Assembly (NCBI RefSeq): GCF_009769385.1
Contig: NZ_VKAB01000011.1
Span: 62,001 to 126,000, forward strand
DNA length: 64,000 nt
Direction: 5' to 3'
Source: Saccharothrix deserti
GTDB lineage: Bacteria; Actinomycetota; Actinomycetes; Mycobacteriales; Pseudonocardiaceae
A model generated the notes under the pieces. That model had not been told where the DNA came from and searched no databases. It saw nothing but the letters and a program-made list of their open reading frames with translations. Both the position numbers and the translations under genes were made by a program. Shown here one piece after another: positions 54,162-61,576 of the stretch (positions are counted from its first letter, which is position 1; each line of letters opens with the position of its first letter).

Positions 54162-55412
54162 TCAAGGGGTGGTGGCCACCGGTTCGGATGTGGTCACGCG
54201 ATCGCGGCGGTCGAAAGCGGAAAGCAGTGGCGTGGCCATCGCGGTGGTCACGAGTGCCACCACGACCAACGCGCTGAACAACGCCGGGGTGACGATGCCC
54301 GCCGCCAGTCCCACGTTGATCGCGATGAGCTGCATGAGGCCGCGGGCGTTCATCAGCGCACCGACGCGCAGTGCCACCGGCTGCGGCTCGCCCACGGCCC
54401 GTGCGGTCAGCCAGCAGGCGCCGAACTTGCCCGCGATCGCCACCACGACGCATGCCACGGTGAACAGCAACAGCGTCCCGCTGCCCAACAGGGCGAAATC
54501 GGTGTTGAGGCCGGAATAGGTGAAGAACAAGGGCAGGAACAGCGCGCCCACCGGGTGCAACGCGGCCACCGCGCGGTCCAGCCGTTCGGAACGCGGGAAC
54601 ACCATGCCGAGGCTGAACGCCCCGAACACCGCGTACAGGCCGATGGTGTCGGTGTACCAGGCGGCGAGGAACAGCACCGCCACCACGGCCAGCAGCACGT
54701 TCTCCGGTGCGATCCGGTCGGCCAGCACGGCGGCCCGCCCGCGCGAGCGCATCAGCACCGCGAGCAGCCCGACCAGCAGCACCGAACCGCCAACGGCGAT
54801 GGCGACCGGTCCGGCGTTGCCGCTGGCCATGCCGAGCACCCCGGCCAGCAGCACCCACGCGACCGCGTCGTCCAACGCGCCCGCGCCCAGCGCGATCGAG
54901 CCGAAGCGGCTGCCCGCGAGACCGCGCTCGGTGATGATGCGGGCGAGCATCGGGAACGCGGTGATGGCCAAGGCGACCCCGACGAACAGCGCGGACACCG
55001 CCAGCGGGACGTCGTGCGGGAACACGTCGACCCGGCCCGCGGCGAACCAGGTCAGCGCACCGCCGAGCAGCAGCGGCACCACGATGCCCGCCGCGGAGAT
55101 CAGCACGGCCGAGCGCGCCACGCCGCGCATCCGGTCGACGCGGAACTCCCAGCCCGCGCGGAACATGAACGCCACGAGACCGATCTGGCCCACGACGTAG
55201 AGCACCGGGCGCAGCTCGGTGGGGAACAGTCCGGCTTCGACACCGGGCAGCAGCGCGCCGAGCACCGACGGTCCGAGCACGACACCGGCGACCATCTCGC
55301 CGACGACGGGCGGCTGGCCGAGGGCGCGCAGCAGTCGCCCGACGAGACGACAGGCGAGCAGGACGACCACGACCGCGAGGAAGAACGCCGGGGCCAGTTC
55401 GGTGGGGGTCAA
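54162..55412 (-). CDS. CPA2-type cation/proton antiporter (KefB/NapA-like)
   Basis: A TTG start at 55412 is preferred because AGGAGGG lies 5 nt upstream and 14 nt separate it from the P450 stop. The 416-residue product is almost entirely membrane, with about 12 hydrophobic helices. Family marks: PPVVGEMVAGVVLGPS in helix 2, GQIGLVAFMFRAGWEF, and the ion-site region GALDDAVAW with the Asp pair. No cytosolic RCK/TrkA-N domain follows, unlike Kef channels. It is the last gene of the flavoenzyme/P450 operon and may export a cation, maintain pH, or extrude the pathway's product; the last is speculation. Confidence 0.9.
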   Translation of the reverse strand: MTPTELAPAFFLAVVVVLLACRLVGRLLRALGQPPVVGEMVAGVVLGPSVLGALLPGVEAGLFPTELRPVLYVVGQIGLVAFMFRAGWEFRVDRMRGVARSAVLISAAGIVVPLLLGGALTWFAAGRVDVFPHDVPLAVSALFVGVALAITAFPMLARIITERGLAGSRFGSIALGAGALDDAVAWVLLAGVLGMASGNAGPVAIAVGGSVLLVGLLAVLMRSRGRAAVLADRIAPENVLLAVVAVLFLAAWYTDTIGLYAVFGAFSLGMVFPRSERLDRAVAALHPVGALFLPLFFTYSGLNTDFALLGSGTLLLFTVACVVVAIAGKFGACWLTARAVGEPQPVALRVGALMNARGLMQLIAINVGLAAGIVTPALFSALVVVALVTTAMATPLLSAFDRRDRVTTSEPVATTP

Positions 55413-55426
55413 CGCGCCCTCCTGGA

Positions 55427-56818
55427 TCAGCGGTGGGCCACCGGGCAGCGCCCGGCGGGTGGAGCGGCGGAGTCCGAGGTCTCGAAGTAGCGCGTGGCGA
55501 GCCGCAGGCGACGGGCGTCGAGCACCATCACCGTGCCGAGGACGAGCTGCACCACGCTGCGCGCCACGTCCTCCCACCGGTCGCGCAGCCGCACGAACAG
55601 CCGCAGCGCCCGCAGTGATCCCGGTCGCGGCGTCGCCCGGGACGGCACGAGCAGACAAGGTGCGCGGTGCGGGATGGACCGGGTGTGCGACGCCGTCGAC
55701 TCCAGTCGGAAGCGGCGCAGCACCTCGCGGGTCGAGGCGCGCATCACCAGCGGCGCCAGCCGCCACGCCGGGCACGGCCGGTTGGCGGCCACCCCGAACG
55801 GGATGTGGTGCGCCCGGCGGACCGAGGTGCGCTCCCAGCGGTCCGGGTCGAACTCGTGGGGCCGGTCGTAGCCGGTGACGTGGTAGTCGGGGTAGCTGAA
55901 GCACACCACCGATCCCGGCGGCAGCACGGTGTCGTCGTCGACGCGCACCGCGTCGGTGGTGATGCGGTGGGCGATGCCGAACAGCGGGTACAGGCGCGTC
56001 GTCTCGTCCATGACGTGGTCGAGGTAGCGGTCGTCGTCGGGCTCGGCGACCAGCCGCCGCTGCACGTCCGGGTGCTGGGCGATGGCCAGCAGCAGGTGGG
56101 CGGTCGCCTCGGACATCTGCACCACGGCCGTGTTGAAGAACGTGCCCTGCAGGTAGTGGACCTGTTCCGACACGGTCAGCGACGCGGGCAGCTCGTGCGG
56201 CACCTCGCCTGCCTCGACGCGGGCGCGCAGGTAGCGGGTGAGGCGGGCGCGGCGGCGTGGATGGCGCAGGCCGGTGCACTTCAGCGAGGTGACCACGTCG
56301 TCGGCGTGGCCCACGATCAGGTCGCGGGCGTGGGGCGGGCACGGTGCGCGGAAAACCAGTTCGTAGAAGAACTCGGCCCACACCGGCATCATCAGGTCCC
56401 GCAGGCGCACCAGGCTGACGCGGTCGGCGGGTAACGCGTCCAGCGCGGCGGCCGTGGCGCGGGTGGCGGCCTCGGCCAACGGTCCGGATCCGCCCGCGAT
56501 GATCCGGCGGGTGGTGCGGGCGACGTCGTCGTAACGGGGGCCGGGCTCCAGGTGCTCCTGGTGCACCTCGGGACCGGGGGACAGCCAGTACCAGAACAGG
56601 TCGGACAGGCCCGCGCCCCGGCTGCGGCCGTTCGCGGCGGGATCGGCGTAGACGCGCTCGAACACCTCGGGCCCGTGCCGGTCGTTGGGCAGGACCACCG
56701 CGCGGTCGCCGTTGACCAGTTCGAACACCCGGCCGCGCAGCGCCACGACCCGGTCCGGCAGCCAACGCGGCGCGGTGAGCACCGCGGCGGCGGCAGCCAG
56801 CAGCGGCAGGGCCTTCAC
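55427..56818 (-). CDS. Atypical cytochrome P450 without the I-helix acid-alcohol motif
   Basis: GTG 56818 overlaps the preceding stop (GTGA) and has GAGGAGG 6 nt upstream. In the 463-residue protein the haem loop is FGVAANRPCPAW with Cys349, and ExxR is Glu272-Arg275 (DETTRLYP). The I-helix region around 222-237 reads YLQGTFFNTAVVQMSE, with no (A/G)Gx(D/E)T, so the usual proton-relay pair for oxygen activation is missing. That is known for peroxide-using or isomerising P450s such as CYP152, CYP8A and CYP74. The N-terminus has a hydrophobic stretch (residues 3-20), and about 70 residues follow the core, including VVQLVLGTVMVLDARR, so membrane association is likely. The H2O2-producing oxidase encoded just upstream could supply the oxidant. 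Confidence 0.88.
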   Translation of the reverse strand: MKALPLLAAAAAVLTAPRWLPDRVVALRGRVFELVNGDRAVVLPNDRHGPEVFERVYADPAANGRSRGAGLSDLFWYWLSPGPEVHQEHLEPGPRYDDVARTTRRIIAGGSGPLAEAATRATAAALDALPADRVSLVRLRDLMMPVWAEFFYELVFRAPCPPHARDLIVGHADDVVTSLKCTGLRHPRRRARLTRYLRARVEAGEVPHELPASLTVSEQVHYLQGTFFNTAVVQMSEATAHLLLAIAQHPDVQRRLVAEPDDDRYLDHVMDETTRLYPLFGIAHRITTDAVRVDDDTVLPPGSVVCFSYPDYHVTGYDRPHEFDPDRWERTSVRRAHHIPFGVAANRPCPAWRLAPLVMRASTREVLRRFRLESTASHTRSIPHRAPCLLVPSRATPRPGSLRALRLFVRLRDRWEDVARSVVQLVLGTVMVLDARRLRLATRYFETSDSAAPPAGRCPVAHR

Positions 56819-57891
56819 GGCGCACCTCCTCGCCTGACGACGAGGTCCGCCGTGAGGTCGGCGTTGCCGCGTGCGCCGCACAGCGCGAGTGCGTGGTCGT
56901 ACTCGTCGAGCAACGTTTCCAGCACCCGCCGCACGCCCGCTTCACCGTCGGCGGCGAGCCCCCACAGGACGGGGCGGCCGATGCCGACGGCGGTCGCGCC
57001 CGAGGCCAGCGCGATGGCCACGTCGGTGCCGCGCCGCACCCCGCCGTCGAGCAGCACGGGAACCCGCCCCGCGACGGCCGCGGCGACACCGGGCAGGGCG
57101 TCCACGGCGGCGGGCACGGCGTCGCACTGCCGCCCGCCGTGGTTGGACACCACCACGCCGTCCACACCGAGTTCCACGGCCAAGCGCGCGTCCGCGGGGT
57201 GCAGCACGCCCTTGAGCAGCACCGGCAACGTCGTCATCTCCCGCAGCCGCGCGAGGTCTTCCCACGACAGCTCCGGCGACATGGCGATGTCGCGGGTGCC
57301 GCCGGGTGGTCCGCCGGGCAGGTCGCGCATGTTCTCCGCGGCGTAGCCGGGCGGCAGGTCGGTGAAGCCGTTGCGCAGGTCCCGTTCACGCCGCCCGAAC
57401 ACCGGCGAGTCGACGGTGACCACCAGCGCGGTGCACCCGGCGTACTCGGCCCGGCGCACCAGGCACTCGGTGACCTCCGGCTCGGGATGCAGGTAGAGCT
57501 GGAACCACACGGCGGCATCCGGGTCCTCGGCGCGGGCGGCGGCGGTCACCTCGGCGACGGCCGTGGTGGCGGCCATGCCGGTGACCAGCACGACACCCGC
57601 CGCCGCGGCGGCACGTGCGGTGGCCGTCTCGCCTTCGGGGTGGGCGAGGCGGTGGAACGCGGTCGGCGCGACCACCACCGGGGCCGTGGCGCGGGCGCCG
57701 GGCAGGTCCACCGCGGTGTCGCGGACGCTGCTGCCGCGCAGCACCCGCGGCAGCAGCGCGAGCCGGTCGAAGGCGCGCTCGTTCTCGGCCACCACCCGTT
57801 CCCGCCCGGCGCCGCCCGCCACGTAGTCGTAGAACGCCGGGTCGAGCACCTCGCGCGCCCGGTCGTGCAGAGCGGCGAGCACGCCGGTCAT
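56815..57891 (-). CDS. FMN-dependent alpha-hydroxy-acid oxidase/dehydrogenase
   Basis: The ATG at 57891 overlaps the upstream stop by four bases (ATGA), and its own stop overlaps the P450 start. The 358-residue TIM barrel matches the glycolate/lactate/mandelate oxidase family in length. Active-site residues are visible: Gln131 and Tyr133 (FQLYLH), Asp161 (VTVDSP), Lys227 (VLLKGV), and catalytic His251 with Arg254 (SNHGGRQ). An FMN phosphate loop is suggested by DGGVRRGTD and GIGRP. It oxidises a 2-hydroxy acid to a 2-oxo acid; oxidases of the family release H2O2. Substrate unknown. 4-Hydroxymandelate oxidases of glycopeptide pathways belong here, but no partners for that route are present. 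Confidence 0.93.
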   Translation of the reverse strand: MTGVLAALHDRAREVLDPAFYDYVAGGAGRERVVAENERAFDRLALLPRVLRGSSVRDTAVDLPGARATAPVVVAPTAFHRLAHPEGETATARAAAAAGVVLVTGMAATTAVAEVTAAARAEDPDAAVWFQLYLHPEPEVTECLVRRAEYAGCTALVVTVDSPVFGRRERDLRNGFTDLPPGYAAENMRDLPGGPPGGTRDIAMSPELSWEDLARLREMTTLPVLLKGVLHPADARLAVELGVDGVVVSNHGGRQCDAVPAAVDALPGVAAAVAGRVPVLLDGGVRRGTDVAIALASGATAVGIGRPVLWGLAADGEAGVRRVLETLLDEYDHALALCGARGNADLTADLVVRRGGAP

Positions 57892-59471
57892 GCCCGGACC
57901 GTGAGCGGAGTGGCGAGATGGGCGCGCAGGAACGCGTGCAGCGGGGCGCGGTGCACGGCCTCGCTGTCCCACTCGTTCTCCAGGTTCTCGGTCATGTGGT
58001 GCTCGGCGACGAACTCCTCGCCCCGGTACAGCCGCACGACGGGGTGCAGGTAGCGACCGTCGAGGCCCTGCACGTCGTCCTGGGACTTGCGCCCGGCCGT
58101 GACGTCGAACGGGTCCACCGCGTCGTGGTCGGCGCCGTACTCCAGGGTGATCACCGCGTGGGTGGCGGCCTCGCCGAAGTCGCCGCGCGGCACGGCGACC
58201 CGCGCGTGGTCGACCGGCACCTCTTCCGCGTAGCGCATCCGCCCGTCGGGCCCGACCAGCAGCAGGTCACCGAGGAAGGCGAACTGCTGCCACAGCGCCG
58301 AACTGGTGTTGACCCGCCGGATCACTTCCTCCACGGCCGCCTCGACCTCTTCGCCGAGGTCGGCTACGGGCCAGTCGACGCCGTGGTGGCGCTGCTCCAG
58401 GATGCGGTGCAGGGCGCGCACGCCGTAGCGGAAACCGTGGATGAAACCGCTGGTCGACTTCTTGAAGTCACGGACCTGGGTGATGGTGCCGGCGAAGTGG
58501 ACATCGGGGACGTTAACCGACTCCCAGGTCTCGGTCTGCGCCGGGAACCGGTCGTTGATGGTGAGCTGTGGTCGGCATTCCGGGGCGAAAACGGAGGCGT
58601 CGAAGCGGAATCCGGTGGCGAGCACGACCCGGTCGTAGCGGATTTCCTTGACCACCTCGTTCACACGTTCGAATGCGACCTTCACGTAGTAGCCGTCGGC
58701 GTCCCGGCGAATGCCCACCACCCGGCCGTCGAGCACCGCGTTCTGTGATTTCAGCTGGTAGGTGTCGAGGAAGTTGTTGTTCACCGCGCGCAGGTGGCCG
58801 ACGAAGTGGGTGCGCCACGCCATGCGCAGCGAGCCCGCGCCGAGGACGTGGATGACGGCGGCGGTCTCGATGAGGTTGTCGGCGGTCTCGAAGGCGGAGT
58901 TGCCGCGGCCGACGATGAGCACCCGCTGACCGGTGAAATCGGCCGGGTCGGTGGTGACGGTGCCGTAGCGCTCGGCCAGCTCCGCGCCCTCGAAGTCGGG
59001 CAGGTTGGGCAGCGACACACCGGTGGCGACGATCAGCCGCTTCGCCCGGAAGGTGTTCCCATGCTGGTCAAGGGCCACGAAGTCGTCCGGGCGGGTGATC
59101 TTGACCAGACGCGTGCCGTACCGGACGGCGATGCCGTGGGCGGCGGCGAAGTCGGACAGGTAGCCCACCATCTCGTCGGCGTCCGGGAAGTAGCGCGGGG
59201 TGCGGGCGGTGAACAGCGGGGCCCGCTCGTCGGACAGCAGTGAGTTCCAGTCGGTGCGCAACCGCAGCTCCGGGTCGTCCCACCCGGTGTGCACCTTGTT
59301 GATCGAGATGAGCTTGCGGTGCCGGGGGAAGCGGGTGAAGAACGTTCCGGGCGATTCGCCCGATTCCACCACCAGGTAGCTGCGTCCGGCTCGGGCGAGG
59401 AAATACCCCGCCTGCAGGCCCGCCGGGCCGGCGCCGATCACCAGGTAGTCGACCGCTTCGTCGCTGGACAC
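57888..59471 (-). CDS. FAD/NAD(P)H-dependent monooxygenase (flavin-containing type)
   Basis: The 527-residue protein starts at GTG 59471 with GAGGGGAG about 9 nt upstream. An FAD-binding Rossmann fold opens the protein (YLVIGAGPAGLQAG, Gly13-Gly15-Gly18). A second nucleotide fold at 185-197 (LIVGRGNSAFETA) binds NAD(P)H, and VVLATGF is the conserved ATG-type segment. This two-fold layout is that of class B flavin monooxygenases (FMO, YUCCA, Baeyer-Villiger types) and FOXRED2-like proteins; the exact FMO fingerprint is not clear. The C-terminal 140 residues are extra. First gene of a leftward operon with three-way overlap (GTGA/ATGA), so it probably acts on the same pathway intermediate as the oxidase and P450. 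Confidence 0.88.
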   Translation of the reverse strand: MSSDEAVDYLVIGAGPAGLQAGYFLARAGRSYLVVESGESPGTFFTRFPRHRKLISINKVHTGWDDPELRLRTDWNSLLSDERAPLFTARTPRYFPDADEMVGYLSDFAAAHGIAVRYGTRLVKITRPDDFVALDQHGNTFRAKRLIVATGVSLPNLPDFEGAELAERYGTVTTDPADFTGQRVLIVGRGNSAFETADNLIETAAVIHVLGAGSLRMAWRTHFVGHLRAVNNNFLDTYQLKSQNAVLDGRVVGIRRDADGYYVKVAFERVNEVVKEIRYDRVVLATGFRFDASVFAPECRPQLTINDRFPAQTETWESVNVPDVHFAGTITQVRDFKKSTSGFIHGFRYGVRALHRILEQRHHGVDWPVADLGEEVEAAVEEVIRRVNTSSALWQQFAFLGDLLLVGPDGRMRYAEEVPVDHARVAVPRGDFGEAATHAVITLEYGADHDAVDPFDVTAGRKSQDDVQGLDGRYLHPVVRLYRGEEFVAEHHMTENLENEWDSEAVHRAPLHAFLRAHLATPLTVRA

Positions 59472-59699
59472 CTGAATGCTCCCCTCGTCTGACGGATCTT
59501 TTCGAAGCTAGTTGAGGCTTAAACAACACCGCTAGCAATGTTCAATGTGATCTACATCACATGCAATTGGGTGTAGTGGATACGATTATTCCGACATGTC
59601 CGGTGCTCCGAATGGTCGCAATTTCTGTCGGTGCGCTGTCGATGTTTGATCGGGCAGCCGGGTGGTGGTAGGGAATCTTGACGAGAGATCGGAGACGTC
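59472..59699. promoter_or_regulatory. Divergent promoter of the oxidative operon and the ligase gene
   Basis: The AT-rich 228-nt gap holds a compound inverted repeat (GCTAG at 59507-59511 with GTTG to 59514, and CAAC at 59524-59527 with CTAGC at 59532-59536). The perfect Crp-type site follows at 59546-59561. It probably serves both the leftward operon (from 59471) and the rightward ligase (from 59700). Confidence 0.7.
59546..59561. promoter_or_regulatory. Perfect Crp/Fnr-type site TGTGA-N6-TCACA
   Basis: All ten fixed bases of the consensus are present (TGTGATCTACATCACA), 75-90 nt upstream of the monooxygenase start and 139-154 nt upstream of the ligase start. Actinomycete Crp proteins bind this consensus, which suggests joint control of both divergent units. 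Confidence 0.65.
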
Positions 59700-61190
59700 G
59701 TGTCGCACGAGCCCGTTTTCCCCCAGGCGCTGCTCGACGAACTGGCCCGTGACCCGGCCGCTCCCGCGTTCGAGCGCGGCGCTCGCGTCACCACCCGAGG
59801 CGAGGTGCTCGACCTCGTCCGCCGCACCATCCGTGCGCTGCGCGAGGCGGGTGCCGGGCCGGGGCGTGGCGTGGCGGTCGCCACCGGCGTGACCGCGGAC
59901 GGTTTCGCCGCCCTGATCGCCGCGCAGGTGCTGGGCTGTCGTGTCGTGGGGGTGCGGCCGGGGCTGCCCGCCGCGCACCTGCCGCACGTGGTGGGCGACG
60001 TGGACGTGCTGGTGGTGGACGCCACGACCGACGCGCCGTCGCTGCGCGAGGCGGCGTCGGCGGCGCGGGTCGTCGTGTTGGAGCACGACCTGCCGGCCGA
60101 GGGGGAGGAACCGGCACCGGCGGGCAGGTCGGACGACGTGGCCGTGGTGACGTTCACCAGCGGCAGCACCGGCGTGCCGAAGGGTGCCGCCTTCACCTAC
60201 GCCGCGATGACCGCGAACTGGGCGTGGCAGCCCGCGCGGTGGACCGGGCGGACGAGGGCGCTGGCCGCGGGCTACGGCCGGTTCCTGCTGTTCGGCACCC
60301 TCGCCAGCGCCGTGATGTTCGAACACCTGGCGCTGTGCCTGCTCACCGGCGGCACGGCCGTGATCCCGGAAGGTGCGCCGGACCTGCCGCGGGATTTCGG
60401 GCGGCTGCGCGCCACCGCGTGCCTGCTGACCGTGCCTCGGCTGCACCACGTCCTCGACGTGCTGCGCACCGAAGAGGTGGACGTCTCCACGCTTCGGGTG
60501 CTGCTCGTGGCCGGCTCGCCGCTGGCGCCGCACCGGTTCGCCGAGGCGGTCGGGGTGTTGGGCGACGTGGTGCACCAGGCCTACGGCCAGACCGAGGCGG
60601 GGATGCTGTCGCTGCTGACCGCCGAGGACGTGAGGAAGCACCCCGGCGCCGTGGAGTCGGTGGGCAGGCCGTGGGTCGGTGTGGAAGTGCGGGTGGTCGA
60701 CGAGGACGGCGCCGAGTTGCCCGTGGGCGTGACCGGGGAGGTCGTGGTGCGCACCGCCAACGCCCTGCTGGGCTACTGGCACGAGCCGGAGCGCACGGCG
60801 GAGATCATGCGGGACGGGTGGATCCGCACGCGCGACCTGGGCCACCTCGACGAGGACGGCTTCCTGCACCTGACCGGACGGGCGCGCGACGTGGTGATCG
60901 TGAACGCGGTCGTGCACTACGTGGGGCCGATCGAGAAGGCCCTCGCCTCGCACCCCGACGTCGACCAGGCCTACGTCGTGGGGGCGCCCGACGAACGCAC
61001 CGGTGAGGCCGCGCACGCGTTCGTCGTCGCCCGCGCCGGGGCGTCGCCCGATGAGGAGGAGCTGCGTGCCTTGGTCGCCGCCGAACTCGGCCCCGACGCC
61101 GTGCCCGCGACGGTGACGACCGTGGCCGCGGTGCCGATCGCGCCCAGCGGCAAGCCGGACAAGAAGGCGCTGCTGGCCCTGCGCCCGTAG
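59700..61190 (+). CDS. Adenylate-forming acyl-CoA/acyl ligase
   Basis: GTG 59700 follows GGAG. The 496-residue enzyme has the ANL-family motifs: P-loop TFTSGSTGVPKG (about residue 150), YGQTEAG, GYWHEPERTAE and RTRDLGHLDEDGFLHLTGR, and the catalytic Lys in PSGKPDKKAL near the C-terminus. It activates a carboxylic acid as acyl-AMP and passes it to CoA or a carrier protein. The substrate is not readable; no carrier protein is encoded nearby. It is divergent from the P450/oxidase operon and shares its promoter, so it may activate an acid used or made there. VTADGF and VRPGLP in the N-terminus resemble Streptomyces benzoate/fatty acid ligases. Confidence 0.93.
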   Translation: MSHEPVFPQALLDELARDPAAPAFERGARVTTRGEVLDLVRRTIRALREAGAGPGRGVAVATGVTADGFAALIAAQVLGCRVVGVRPGLPAAHLPHVVGDVDVLVVDATTDAPSLREAASAARVVVLEHDLPAEGEEPAPAGRSDDVAVVTFTSGSTGVPKGAAFTYAAMTANWAWQPARWTGRTRALAAGYGRFLLFGTLASAVMFEHLALCLLTGGTAVIPEGAPDLPRDFGRLRATACLLTVPRLHHVLDVLRTEEVDVSTLRVLLVAGSPLAPHRFAEAVGVLGDVVHQAYGQTEAGMLSLLTAEDVRKHPGAVESVGRPWVGVEVRVVDEDGAELPVGVTGEVVVRTANALLGYWHEPERTAEIMRDGWIRTRDLGHLDEDGFLHLTGRARDVVIVNAVVHYVGPIEKALASHPDVDQAYVVGAPDERTGEAAHAFVVARAGASPDEEELRALVAAELGPDAVPATVTTVAAVPIAPSGKPDKKALLALRP

Positions 61191-61576
61191 CGACTCCAGG
61201 GGTGCCGGCGGCTCGGCTGCGCCCGCGTGCCCATCGTCATTGTCCGGTCAGGCACAGGAGCAGATCGCGGCTCGTCGTCGCGATCGCGGGTTCGATGCCG
61301 AGTTCGGTGAGCATCTCGACCGCGGCGGACAAGCCGCATGACCGGAAGGGACACGGCGGGTCTCACTGTCCGTGATAGGTCGATCGCCGCTGGTCACAGT
61401 GCTGGACGGCGGATCGAACATCACGTGAATACGGGATGCCCGCCCGACGAGTAATCAAGATCCTTGACGCGTTCTCGGAGGGGGGCGCGCCAGGCGCACG
61501 GCCACACGGCCGGAGGATCCCGGGAACGCGGGTGCCGCACTGGGGTCGGCGTCCGCCTACTTCGTGGAGGAACTTG
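61191..61576. other. 386-nt gap, possible gene remnant
   Basis: On the minus strand, about 61246-61371, a frame of some 40 codons bounded by stops reads AVEMLTELGIEPAIATTS and ends LLLCLTGQ; it has the look of coding sequence but no start signal or recognisable domain and may be a fragment. The plus strand carries short inverted TCAC/GTGA pairs around 61363-61375, close to the promoter for the flavin oxidase at 61577. Nothing else supported. Confidence 0.3.

Noticed and set aside
56815..57891. Hydroxyphenylglycine pathway (4-hydroxymandelate oxidase) assignment
   Set aside because: No HmaS, HpgT or NRPS genes are in the window, so the specific substrate is not supported.
55427..57972. Extension of the antiporter frame rightward to 57167 as one large fused protein
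   Set aside because: The extension is the shadow of the P450 and hydroxy-acid oxidase genes; a good ribosome site precedes TTG 55412.
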